From: Bondarzewia mesenterica | Taxonomy: Eukaryota > Basidiomycota > Agaricomycetes > Russulales > Bondarzewiaceae | Assembly: GCA_004802705.1 (NCBI GenBank) | Contig: SGPL01000655.1 | Span: 1 to 16,593 of the forward strand | Length of the DNA: 16,593 nt | Direction: 5' to 3' | Part shown: piece by piece, positions 1 through 10,295 of the stretch | Numbering within the stretch: position 1 is the first letter of the stretch | How the letters are laid out: each line of letters opens with the position of its first letter | Position numbers and translations under genes: made by a program | Notes under the pieces: model-generated | Told to the model about the DNA's origin: nothing | The model's database searches: none | The model's input: only the letters and a program-made list of their open reading frames with translations

Positions 1-751
1 GAGAAAATAGTTGGAATATTTGGTATTTTCCAAGAATTTCCCTCGGGAAATTTGGGCCGAAGTGCTGTGATAGGAGCTCATCATCGGCAAGCCTATATTT
101 CACGGTCAGGGAATGGCATCGTCAAACTGATCGCACAAACCTTGCTTCCCAGCTCCGGATGATGCGCCGATAATTCTGCCACCACGTCCTTGCTCGATCA
201 TTCGCCGAGCAGCGTATTGATAGCCTGTTCCATGCCGTTTCTCACAATGATCGGAACTGCGTGGAAGGGGGAACTGACACAAGAAGACGCCCCTCAGGTT
301 CACAGAGTACATATTGTCCAAATCTTCGACGGAACCTTAGGGGTACATGAACGACTATGATGGGTCAATAATTGGGGTATTTGCTCACTGTTCATGAAGG
401 AATCAGCAGAGCAGATTCCGGCATTCGCTACCATCTCTTACAATGATTAGGTCCTCGAAATTGAAATCAAACTGAATGCAAGGGTCTTACTACGTCTAGG
501 CTACCTAGATCGTCTATAGTGGCCTTGAACACTCGGCGCACATCGTCTTCCAGAGATATGTCACCAGTAGAGATAATGCACCGTCGGTCGGGGCATCTCT
601 GGGCAATCTCAGCCTGAACAGCAGCGAGACCATCGCTTTTGGCCGAGATGTCATTGATAACTACATCGTATCCATCTTCAGCCAGACGTAGGGCGATACT
701 TTTTCCTATCCCTTGAGCAGCACCGGTGATAAGAGCTGCACCTTGGGACAT
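1..751 (-). CDS. Short-chain dehydrogenase/reductase, acetoin-reductase-like; 3' end off the window, damaged
   Basis: NAD(P)H-dependent oxidoreductase with a Rossmann fold. The start is the ATG at 751-749, which gives the compact N-terminus MSQGAALITGAAQGIGKSIA; an in-frame ATG at 790 would only add 13 unlikely residues. Five exons join in frame: 751-491, 434-389, 335-279, 224-141 and 92-1. All four introns are GT-AG and 48-56 bases long. Visible motifs are the cofactor loop TGAAQGIG (residues 9-16), a D-I after the second beta strand, ANAGI spanning exon 2, NLRGVFLC in exon 3, and IIGASSGAGKQG with the catalytic serine region in exon 4. This order fits classical SDRs, with the wording closest to fungal acetoin/diacetyl reductases (from memory, moderate confidence). 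Exon 5 starts correctly (GLPMMSSY), but the lysine expected four residues after the tyrosine is absent and the frame then drifts. The gene may be decaying, or the sequence may contain errors. It lies at the far end of the terpene cluster and may not belong to it. Confidence 0.8.
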
Positions 752-2944
752 TGTTGGGACTTTGAGAACCTGGGGAGGGTCAAAGCACATGGGGCGAGGG
801 GCTAAGCTACGAGAGCTGATTCTGAGCCTAGGTCAAGGAAAGGTCCGGACACATTGACGTCCAACGTTCACATTGCTGCGCAAGCTGAGGCGCCGGGGTA
901 TTCACAGACCTCCAACAGATCTGAGATAAGTGTTACTGAGTCTGTGCCGCACTGAGTCCTCAGGACGGTCTTGTATCTTTCGTCGTGACGACCCAGCACA
1001 TTCCATGTATTCTTGATCAGCGTTTTCCCACAGGCAGACTACGAATAAAGTAGAAGTCAAGTCGTTCCACATCATTACCAAATAGCATGTTCCCGGTCAT
1101 GCGTTTCTCTATGATGGTGTGAATGACATGACTTTACTATCAGATCCAGCATCAGACTTATTTTGGGGTTGTCCCTACTGATCGTCACACCGCACTTTTG
1201 GTATGTGCGTCCGCCATCTTGATTTATCACATACCAATACATTACGAGGAATTCGAATGCATAAACGCCCGTCACCTTTGTGGAATGTACCAATACATGC
1301 CCCCTGTGTATGCTGCAAGAGGTTGTATCCACTTCCGTCCGCAAGAGTCATAGGCTGCCATAGGACCACACCGATTTGGGCCATTTCCATCAGCAAAACA
1401 ACCTCCCATGAGGCCTTTTCGTCAGGATGATGGATCGGGACTGGCAAACAGGCCATATCTTTGCGCGCAAAACATATAGCAAGTGGATTTTAGCCGTATT
1501 TGTAGTCTATAGTAGGATCGATGCGACATGATCACGAATGAAGCTTGAAGCGCGGCGGCGCGCGCAGAAAGTCCATAGTTTGGAGTGTATGCCTGCGGTC
1601 AGATTTCAAATCTGGGATAGGTCGGAAATCACCGAGATCTCCCGGAGATAAGATACCAGATTAGATCGCTGCCCCAACCCATGTCACGGCGGGCGCCGGG
1701 CCACTTCGACGAGTGTTCTCCTCTGTTCTCCTCTTCCCTCTTAATACCACTGAATTCTCGCTGGCCTCGCTCAGCGATAAGATCTCCTCGAGCGTTCGAT
1801 GTGTACCACCAGTTCTGCTTTCACTTCGGCGATGGCAATGAGGAAGTCGGTGCTAGCGCGCTGGGTGTCGTCTCTGTTACTGCCCGCAAGCGAGCCGCAC
1901 CTAGCCGCACCCATGTTGGCGCGTGCGTGACCAACAATGTACTCAATCCTCGAGCTATCCGCACTATCGGCCGCCTACAGGCGCGCGTTCAATAGCTACG
2001 TCGCAGGCGCGAACGGTGCATTCTCAACTGGCTTTGACGTTGGCGTGTAGCTTAATCATTCTCGCCCATGACATGAGAGACTAATTTAACATTCCAAGAT
2101 ACCACCGGTTCTATCCCCCAGCCGCGATCAAGGCCGGTGGCGGCGCGCACTTGTGACATAAGCTACCGTCAAGTTTAGCCTGTTTGGCACCGTCGATCGA
2201 AAGAATCATACGCGCGCTCGCATGGCTCGCATACTTAACATGATAATACGTGGAAATGCGTTCACTGAAGTAAGCGCCAAATTTTACTTGACTGGCGTTG
2301 AACGACGCCCACGATCTTGTCATCTTGTGGAGCTGTCGGTATGAGACCGTCCGCATCCAGATACAGCAAGGCTACCGACGGTCCATTTTTCTACGTATCT
2401 GGGATCGGACCGTTCCCGCTTTTTCGGCACTTTCGTCCTCATTGAGATACAAGAAGGGCCCCAATTCGGAGCCAATCCGTCCGCACCAGGATACAAGGTA
2501 CTGCAGGATACGCAGGGGGCTACCCATACGTAAGTACACGGCACGCCTGACACCTGTATATGAAACCGCTCCGACCCCCCCCCCAGCTGCTTCAAGACCC
2601 GCAACCTGAATATTGCAAGCTGGTAATTCTGCAGCTAAATCATAGACAAATCAGAGCTGCAATTTTGTCATCGCAAAGCTGTGCATTATTTTCGTTTGCC
2701 AGGTACGATGCGGTCCTGATTCTGATCATCATGATTGTGATGAGCTCTGGCTTTGATGTCACGATTGAAGACGTACAATACTGATACTTGACATATCTAC
2801 TGGCGAATTGCACCAACCACCAACAGATTACAATATGACCCTATCTGGGCAGTAGGAAATCAAAAGAGTTCGCATGGATGGCTCCCGGCATCATGATCTT
2901 GTTGTACAAGTATGGGTCTCAAAACCTCACAGCATCGCTATTAA
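752..2944. other. Long stretch without a supported gene
   Basis: About 2.2 kb between the divergent SDR (-) and GMC (+) genes, so it must contain both promoters. Several open frames of 70-105 codons exist, for example 1175-1456 (-) and 1681-1995 (+). None shows a recognisable motif or a coherent set of splice sites, and overlapping frames on both strands look equally good. The stretches 1681-2060 and 2100-2240 are noticeably richer in G+C than the flanks. 2347-2530 holds imperfect short repeats, listed separately. I see no tRNA, no mobile-element terminal repeats and no transposase. Eroded gene remnants are possible but not shown. Confidence 0.5.
2347..2528. repeat. Imperfect short repeats
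   Basis: Three related segments are visible: CCGTCCGCATCCAGATACAG at 2347-2366 (continuing into CAAGGCTACC), CCGTCCGCACCAGGATACAA at 2477-2496, and GCAGGATACGCAGGGGGCTA at 2503-2522. The first two share CCGTCCGCA followed by CCAG(G)ATACA and then AAGG. The third repeats the GGATAC...GGCTACC part. They lie in non-coding sequence about 0.4-0.6 kb upstream of the GMC start. Copy number is low and identity imperfect, so chance or an eroded duplication both remain possible. Confidence 0.4.
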
Positions 2945-5336
2945 ATGCTTTTCTCCAGGTCTTTCTCCAATAGCATGCCGCGCCTACTGTCCGCATTGAC
3001 CTTCTGCCTTGTCACTGGTTTACTGTGCCCCCTTGCTCTGGGGGAGATATTCTCCGAACCTGAAGCTCTGTCCAAAAGTGAATGGGACTTCGTTATTGTC
3101 GGGGCTGGTACTGCCGGATCCGTGATTGCGAACCGCCTCTCCGAGAATCCAGCAGTCCGAGTTCTCGTCATCGAAGCTGGTGGCTTGTATGTTTCGTAGA
3201 ATCAAATTTAAACCCAGCTGACTCTTATGTCAAGAAACACTGGGCCGGAGGCATCAGTGCTAGAGGTCCCGTTTCTGGTTTCCGCTGCATCGCCGAATAC
3301 AAGTTACGACTGGAACTATACAACAACGCCGCAGAGAGCCCTGAATGATCGCTCAATTTCATACCCTCGCGGCTCCGTGATTGGTGGAAGTAGCTCCACT
3401 AGTGAGTGAATGCCATCTTATTACTTGTCAAGTCCATAATCATGCTCAACTTAATAGATTATATGGCTTTTACAAGGGGCTCGATTGATGACTATAATCG
3501 ACTAGCCTCCGTAACAGGGGATGAGGGATGGTCATGGCCGCATATCTTGCCTTATGCCTTCAAAGTATGATTCAATTTTCTCTTCAATGTGTTGTTTTTG
3601 ACGATCGCCTATTAGAACGAGCGTCATGTGGCATCCGCAGACAATCACAACACCACGGCGCAATTTAATCCGGCCTGGCATGGCTCGGGGCCCCTCGTAA
3701 CCAGTCTACCTGGGAATCCCACCGAACTTGATCCTCGCATTCTGGCAACCACCATGGAGCTCTCATCTGAATTTCCATTCAATGAAGAGATGAATTCTGG
3801 ACGTCCACTGGGAATAGGTAGAGTGTACTCTACACGGTCTATTCCTCCTTTTTTATTGAATCATTTGCGAAGGTTGGCTACAGTCTACTATCGGCCACAG
3901 TGTTCGAAGCAGTTCCGCGACGGCATTCCTAACCCCTGCTCTCACTGACCGCACAAATATTGACTTGCTCATCAATACACATGTGACGCGGCTATCGAAG
4001 ACGGGAACAGGACCCAATGGATATCCAAGGTTCTGCGGTGTAGAGGTTGCTCGCAATGCCAGTGGTGCGTCAGGCTTTCTAATCCTAGTCTTATCCTCAT
4101 TGTGAATCTCAGCGAGACGTTTTACCGTCCGTGCTCGCGACGAAGTCATCCTCTCCGCTGGCTCGATAGGGACTCCGCAACTATTGATGCTCTCAGGTAT
4201 CGGGGATAAGTATGAGCTTAAAAAAAAAGTTGGCATTGAACCACAGGTACACCTGCCAGAGGTCGGGAAATCTCTTCAGGATCACCCATACATGACATTA
4301 CAAGTAAGCGCCCTGATTAAATCAGTTGATCATTATTTGACTGTCTTGTCACACAGTGGTCAGTCAACAGTACCAAAACCTTTGACGCAGTCGTCAATAA
4401 TCAGACGGCTTTTGCTGCTGCACTCAAACAATATGACGAGACTGGTCAAGGAATTATGGCGAACAACGCAATCGCAAATCACATTGGATTCTTTCGACTA
4501 CCAAACTCTTCAGATGTCCTGAGAGAATTTGGAGATTCCACGGCGGGTCCTTTATCGCCACATTACGAATTTGCATTCTGCGTGAGCACCCAATGTGCTG
4601 CCGCATTTTCTAAGTCCTGAGTTTTGCTTCACCTTAGAACGGTTTCGTGGCTACTACGCAAACTCCGCCAGGGACTGGAAATTATATATCCGTAGCCATT
4701 GTTCTTGTCTCACCCACATCCCGTCAGTTTGTGTCGTTGTTTCTCGAGATCTAAATGTCACCTGACGCCAAGTTCACAGGTGGTTCTGTTTCCATCACAT
4801 CTTCCTCTGCCTTCGATCATCCCCTCATAGATCCCGCACTCTTATCCACCAAGGTCGATATACGAACTATGATTGAGGCTGTCAAGGCTTTGAGACGGTT
4901 TTTTTCTGCCTCATCCTGGCGTGATTACATTGTCGCTCCCTTTGTTGAAGCTGTTAACGCTACTACGGATGCCGGAATAGAGGCCTACGCTCGCCAATGG
5001 ACCGCATCAATCCGACACCCTGTGGCAACGGCTCGCATGTCCGATATCACAACAGGACTGGGCGTCGTACATTCGGATCTGACTGTAAAGATGGTCTCGG
5101 GCGTACGAGTGGTCGACGCATCAGTATTGGTACGTTTCCGCTCCGCATTCTCCAAGCATACAAAATTGAGTTATGAGTTAGCCCTTTGCGGTTGGAGGTC
5201 ATCCTCAGGTTAGGTCACATCACCGCCATAAAATGTATTGATTTATTGATGTCAGCATACGTCACAGGCTATGGTTTACATTGTTGCGGAGAGAGCAGCG
5301 GACTTGATCAAGGTCGCGCATGGTTTTCGAACCTAA
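2945..5336 (+). CDS. GMC oxidoreductase (aryl-alcohol / glucose oxidase-like flavoenzyme)
   Basis: FAD-dependent enzyme of the glucose-methanol-choline family, which oxidises alcohols or sugars while reducing O2 or quinones. Eleven exons (2945-3186, 3235-3401, 3458-3564, 3616-3817, 3873-4064, 4113-4303, 4357-4581, 4638-4722, 4780-5129, 5182-5208, 5268-5336) join to 1,857 nt, i.e. 618 aa plus TAA, the usual family size. A hydrophobic N-terminus ([10 protein letters not shown]..., residues 11-33) looks like a signal peptide; a start at 2975 is equally possible. Motifs: FAD-binding GAGTAG (53-58) with VIEAGG closing the fold, the first GMC signature [13 protein letters not shown] (about 124-136), the second signature [15 protein letters not shown] (about 320-334), and paired active-site histidines in RHPVATA (H550) and GGHPQ (H594). 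Their 44-residue spacing matches that recalled for aryl-alcohol oxidase. No breaks are seen. It converges with the SDR at 5978. A role in cluster chemistry is inferred from position only; lignocellulose-related peroxide supply is the alternative. Confidence 0.93.
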
Positions 5337-5977
5337 ATTTATATTCCGTATGAGGGGAATCGTAGGGTGATTTATGTACATGTATTTCCTGAAATTTATC
5401 GTACCAAGTAAATTTCAGGCGTGGTTGTGCCATTGAGTAAGTCTATTAGTTTAAATAAATTGCCGCGCGGCTGCCGAGTCTGGTAGATAAATTTCTGTTG
5501 CTGGGATTTGTAGGACTATGTCGGATTGCCAGTAATTCGATATTGGTTTGTACCCGCAGCGTACTTGATCAGTGTCTAAAAATTACGAACGTCTTTACAC
5601 AGCTTGATCCACGAAAGTCTGAATCGAACACATACTCCTGGATTTGAATGGCGGTTTGAAACTTCGCGCTGCAATAACAACGGAATCAAAAAGAGTACAG
5701 ACTGCAGAACAAGGAAGCAAAGAGACAGGAAGAGAAGTGGCAAGACTTGGAAGCAATATCAAGTTTCAACCAAAAACGGCGCATAGCTAGGTATATTATA
5801 TGACATGCTGGTCATCTGTAATTGCAATTGCGACCTGGACACGGACAGTGCCGTCGCGGACTTTGGATGTACGATGGTGCGAGTACGACCGCCGCTGTAG
5901 CGGTAAAACACTGTTTCTATAACAAGCTAAAGTATGGCAAAGAAAATTTTTGACGCATGGCAGAGTCCAGACACAAT
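5337..5977. other. Intergenic region between convergent genes
   Basis: This stretch holds the 3' ends of the GMC gene (+) and the SDR (-). The part at 5660-5780 is purine-rich with AAGAG-type runs and has a 60-codon open frame on + that looks like low-complexity sequence. I see no domain, RNA gene or repeat. Confidence 0.5.
5454..5459 (+). terminator. Candidate polyadenylation signal of the GMC gene
   Basis: An AATAAA hexamer lies 118 bases after the GMC stop codon, in AT-rich sequence. Fungal poly(A) signals are loosely defined, so this is only a plausible match. Confidence 0.35.
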
Positions 5978-7357
5978 TTAGCGACCAGCAACTTGGTCCT
6001 CGAGCCACTTCCAGAGTTCTTCACCAGTCTTGGGATCTTGAGTATCTTTGCGAGGCTTACCGAGCGCGCCCAGGGGATCAAGTACTAATTGAATGGGCGT
6101 GTTAATGAACCCCACGAAGAAACTCAGCGAATGAAACGATGACTAACCTTGCCATTGTATTCTGCCGTCTGCGGCGCGGTGCCCGCCCAAAGGTGAGTGA
6201 CAATCCCGTTGGGAACCATTGGGTGAAGCATCCAACTCTACATATACTCAGTCACAATTGAGGAAAGCCGACACAATTAAAAACGTACAATCATCGCCCT
6301 TTTAAATCCGGTGACTTGACGCTGCAGGTTGGTCTTCATATTACCCGGATTCAAGGAGATCGAGACGATTCCGACACTTCCGTACCTGCGGGCAAGCTCC
6401 TTGGCAAACACGACAACCCCGTACTTGCTCTGAGCGTAGAGAGTCTCGGTGCTCAAACGACGACGCGCTGCGCCATCTGTGAGGGTATCAAAGGAGAGAC
6501 TGTATCCATGGTGGGCGCCGGACGATATGGAGATGACGCGTGCCTTGCCGTCTGGGTTCATTTTTGCAGTAGAGTCCAGGGTAGGCAGGAGGAGCTTGGT
6601 AAGGTAGAAATGACCTTCAGATAATATCAGTCGACCAATCTGATTAATAAACAATGCATATTTACCCAGGACATTGATGGCAAACTGCAAGTCGTAACCT
6701 TGGGTGGATACTTCTTCAATGGGAGGGATCATGATACCACTGGAAAATTTGTCTATCAGACGTGAAGCACATAGTGCTTTTGTACTTACGCAGAATTGTA
6801 TAGGATGTCGAGCCGGTTCTCCTTTCTGCACGGAAGACGACGTCATAAGCAGAACAAAGAATATAGATTAAATCGAGCTGAACTTACTGGAGGAACAAGT
6901 TGGCTGCAGCCTGCACCGAGTCGAGGTCTGCTAAGTCGAGTTGCAAAAATTGCGCTTGATGCCCAGTCTCCCGCTGGATCTCGTCAAGGGCCCGAAGCGC
7001 CTTGTCTTTGTTTCGCGATGCCTGGACAATATCGTAAAACGTCAAAGTTTTGTGGACAGTATCTGGAGCCACTTACGATATAAACTTTGGCTCCGTGCAC
7101 TAGAAGAACCTAGGATTGGATGAGCATATCGCCAGAGGTCATCAATCATGCTGACCAGCACCTTCGTCACCTCAAGGCCCAGGCCAGAGTTGCCTCCTAC
7201 TTAACATCAGACTTTGTAACCAAGGGTATTATTATGACCCACCTGTTATAATTACGACCCTACCACTGAGATCGGGGACGTCGTTCGCAGTCCATGTGGG
7301 CTTGGGCGGGAAAGACTCAGTCATCAAGGACATTATAAAGTCCCACAAGACGCCCAT
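5978..7357 (-). CDS. Short-chain dehydrogenase, retinol-dehydrogenase/WWOX-like, with a C-terminal frame break
   Basis: NAD(P)-dependent oxidoreductase, likely acting on a hydrophobic alcohol or carbonyl. The ATG at 7357 gives a start common in basidiomycete members, with SFPPKPTW before the Rossmann strand. Exons: 7357-7243, 7196-7162 (or 7156), 7109-7077, 7021-6888, 6825-6790, 6739-6666, 6614-6289, 6237-6148 and 6084-5978. Motifs: TGGNSGLG across the exon 1/2 join, ASRNKDKA, DLADLDSV, ILYNSAGIM (NAG variant), SISSG with the catalytic serine region, YAQSK (Y about 202, K about 206) and LNPG. Total is about 316 aa, normal for this group. Exon 9 reads YLIPWAR in the spliced frame, but the family-like tail GKPRKDTQDPKTGEELWKWL lies one base out of frame, so a base appears missing near 6059-6068. 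Read literally, the protein would get a foreign tail past position 5978. It sits between GMC and terpene synthase, so oxidation of a terpene alcohol is a reasonable inference. Confidence 0.88.
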
Positions 7358-8493
7358 CTCGAAGAGAAACAGAGGGTCAATAAACAGTCACTGACGAATA
7401 GGCAAGTGATGAACTCTCAGACAGCTGAGCGAACAGAGGACTACGGTCGAGCTGAAGGGAGTGGAACAGGTGGAGTTGATATTTATGGAAGCACATAGTT
7501 GCAAGAAAAGTCTGCCGCGCTGGGATGGCGTTGCAATCATGCCACGGTGAATGCTGTGAACCTTGGCCGCTAGAGCGCCTCAACAAGATTGGACCCGTCA
7601 AGCATGTCACATGTCAAGCCCGTGAGGGTTTCGAGACCTTCAAACTTACGTGAGTTCTATGAATAAATTAATTCTAGAACATGCGACTGGAAGGGTATCT
7701 GTATTGCCATTGCCAAGCTGTGACATCTCAACATGCCAAGTGCAACCGTGAAACCCGTCTGTAGACGGCCACCTTCAGAACCACACGATCAGAAGCTAAA
7801 CTGAATGTTCATCAAATCATGGAAACAGATGGATTTTTCTGTCCACGGCCGACATACATACGATAGGACCCGCGACGCACAACCCCAGTTCTCGTTCTCA
7901 CATGCAATATATGCCTGCACTATAACTTGGTCAAAAGGTACGAAAAGACAGGATGCGATATGATTGGATGCGGATACGGCAACATCAGCATCGCATCACT
8001 GACCATCTCATACCCGTTTAGTTCGCTACGAACCCCGCGGGTGGTGGGCATTTGATTTCGCACGTCGCCTGATTTCCGAACCGTAATTTTTCTCGATACG
8101 GCCTATCGTCTCCTATCGTTCTGAAAATGCAGCAGAACCCTGAGGCCCTGAGGTCCATGCTTGTGAACGTGTGTGGGAAGGCCCAGCCAGACTCCCGGAC
8201 GACGGGCACAGTGTGGATCTGATAGTAGCTAGCATGGGGCGGTCACTTCTGAGTTCTGCGCGTTTTCCTTCCGCGGATCTTTCCAGCTCAGTGCTTAGTG
8301 CTCACGGTGCACACGACTGATCAATTATTGAAGCACACAATCTCCTCCAAGAGCGATGCGCGATGTCAACCGAATAACTCAGCTACCCCTGTGGTCGCGA
8401 ACTTCCTTTTTTTGTCAACATACTGCGTCGCATAAAGGACTCTTCGGACGGCGGTGTCGTTCTCTTCCCCAAATTCGTAGACCACGTAACACT
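7358..8493. other. Shared promoter region between divergent SDR and 7-TM genes
   Basis: About 1.1 kb separates the SDR start (-) from the 7-TM protein start (+). Open frames at 7377-7610 (-) and 8018-8209 (-) have no recognisable domain and no splice support. The open frame that begins at 8356 (+) is simply the 5' leader reading into the true start at 8494. Apart from the TATA-like sequence at 7479 I see no distinct regulatory site. Confidence 0.5.
7479..7488 (-). promoter_or_regulatory. Candidate TATA-like box of the SDR
   Basis: The + strand reads ATATTTATGG, which is CCATAAATAT on the transcribed-strand orientation, about 125 bases upstream of the SDR ATG at 7357. The identical 10-mer occurs upstream of the P450 start at 14949-14958. 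Distance is somewhat long for a TATA box in an intron-free leader. Confidence 0.3.
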
Positions 8494-9719
8494 ATGGGTA
8501 TACAAATCGACGTTGCGGAACTTGCGGGTATCGTCTGCGAGGGAATCTTCTACGGTAAGACCTCTACAGAGTCCGTCGGCAAATTACTCAGTTCTAATCA
8601 AGAGCATTTAATTTTGAAGGTTTATTCCTCTCGCTGTCCGCAGCGACCCTTCATATTCTCATAATAGGAAGACAGCGAAACAGCAAGCTCAATGTACCGA
8701 TGACTATCGCTGCGATGGTAATGCTTGTGCTTGCCACGGCCCAAATCATCGTAGATACAGTCAATGTTTTCATGGCCTTCGTTGTCTTGGACCGGCCCGA
8801 GAGACTCAGGTTCTTGCTAGATGTCACGCAGCGCATTTTCGCCGCGAAACACGCCATCTACTTCACCATGATGTTGGTCGGTGATTCTATTGTTGTGAGT
8901 GTTGTTTCATTGCTAGCACTGCTACAAGGTCTTAATTGTGCATCTATATAAGATATACCGTGCTTTCGTCGTTTGGAACCACAACTTTTGGGTGATAATT
9001 GTACCTGTTTTATGCTCCTTAGGATCTGCAGGTGAGCTTCGCAGGTAAAGTACAGCAATTAGTGAGCTAACGCGACGTTGCCAGTGTCCGCATATCAGAC
9101 GATATGGGCTGTGCGTCATATTGCCTCCGCCTCGATCAAAGGGGAGACCAGCTGGGGTATTGCTGTTTTTGCCCTCAGCCTTTGCGCTAACGGGATAGCG
9201 ACGAGTAAGATTTTCCTTCCTTTCGACTAATATCTACTGATTCAGGTTAGGCCTCATTGCGTATCGAATCTGGACACACAACCGTGTCATGTCGAGTTTC
9301 GGGGAAAGCTGGACCAGCAAGAGCTCGAGTCTTGCACCGGTCTTTAGAATCGTGTTGGAGAGCGGTCTCATCAACGCGGCATATCTAATGGCATATCTGA
9401 TTGTCTTACGCAGTGGCAGCCATGGCCTGGAAGTAATGGCTTGCATCGTGAGTGATTTCTGCACGTCTGGATTATTTTTCGACGTAATATTGTCTCGCAG
9501 TCCACTCCTCTTATTGGCATCATCTTCTCCGTCGTTATCATCCGCGCTGCGCTAGCCAGCAATCGAGGCGCATCGAATTCCAGCACGACACGAATCCCCG
9601 TACCTGTTTTCCATCCTCAAACTCGCAGCAACACGGCAGTAGAACTCAGTCAATGGTCAGTCGAGAACCAAGAACCTTACTATGCTCCAAAATCCAGAGG
9701 AGTCGGTCTGCAAGAATGA
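8494..9719 (+). CDS. Seven-helix membrane protein, basidiomycete DUF6534-like family
   Basis: Predicted integral membrane protein of unknown function. The ATG at 8494 begins MGIQIDVAELAGIVCEGIFYG, which runs straight into the first helix. Six exons (8494-8554, 8620-8894, 8953-9031, 9085-9204, 9251-9447, 9501-9719) join to 951 nt, giving 316 aa plus TGA with no breaks. The acceptor of exon 5 must be the second of two nearby AGs (GGTTAG); the first would add a stop. Hydrophobic segments fall around residues 10-38, 48-80, 97-120, 124-148, 160-185, 200-228 and 233-257, so seven helices. The last 60 residues are a polar tail, rich in S, T and N, probably cytosolic. Order, length and wording (VIYRAFVVWN-type helix 3/loop, IAYRIWTHN after helix 5) recall the large Agaricomycete DUF6534 family; this assignment is from memory. 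It is transcribed toward the terpene synthase gene. No enzymatic motif is visible. A transport or sensing role is conceivable but unsupported. Confidence 0.87.
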
Positions 9720-10295
9720 AGGTGGAGCTCGCGATCTTCAGCACAAGTGTTGAAGTTTCTATATTTATAAGCGCTGTCTGCTCTATGCTTTCCCAAATAT
9801 TCGTGGCTGTCATGTACTGTTGGACCGAATGACGAACAATGGCATTACACATGCAACGCCAGAGTGACATTAAACTTCAAGTACATGTGAATTATCAGAC
9901 GGAATTTTGGCTGAAACACGGGTGATCACCATCGGTTTTATTGCGATCATGGCATTCAAATTGTACCGCTGTGTCCACTGGCGGACCCTGAGCCGGATAG
10001 AAAGACGGAGATACTGCAATGCGTAACCAGACTCAACTTTTAGGCTAGTGGACGTTGTCGCTCAGTTTTGGTCGGCACGTTAACGGTGTTTCCTAGGTTC
10101 TGATTTCCCTGCCATTTGTCCCAGGGGGTGAGCAGCGCTAGTAACCGTTAATTGTTTTATATTCAAAAAATGAATTCTGTTCCGCTGCAGTTCGTGCAAC
10201 CAGATCAGCGGAAGCTTAACAAATAACTTTACACTGAAAGGAATATGCTCGACGTAGAAAGGAATCTCTAGCATTGAGAATATTGAGCGAGCGTG
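9720..10295. other. Intergenic region between convergent genes
   Basis: This stretch holds the 3' flanks of the 7-TM gene (+) and terpene synthase (-). Short open frames at 9646-9870 (-) and 10080-10274 (-) have no recognisable content. No repeats or RNA genes are seen. AT-rich sequence near 10150-10170 could serve terpene synthase polyadenylation. Confidence 0.5.

Noticed and set aside
1075..1456. Overlapping open frames on both strands (1075-1344, 1175-1456 minus; 1203-1430 plus)
   Set aside because: No domain, no consistent splice sites, and all frames look equally good, so they are probably chance.
5590..5680. A T-loop-like GTTCGATTC on the minus strand near 5626, suggesting a tRNA
   Set aside because: The flanking bases do not form a five-pair T stem and no acceptor or anticodon arms could be folded.
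7077..7109. Apparent two-base deletion in exon 3 of the RDH-like SDR
   Set aside because: It was a misreading of block boundaries; with correct positions the exon is 33 nt (ends KVYI) and stays in frame.
9241..9250. First AG (TTCAG) as acceptor of exon 5 in the 7-TM gene
   Set aside because: It would place a TAG immediately in frame; the next AG at 9249-9250 gives the continuous helix LIAYRIW.
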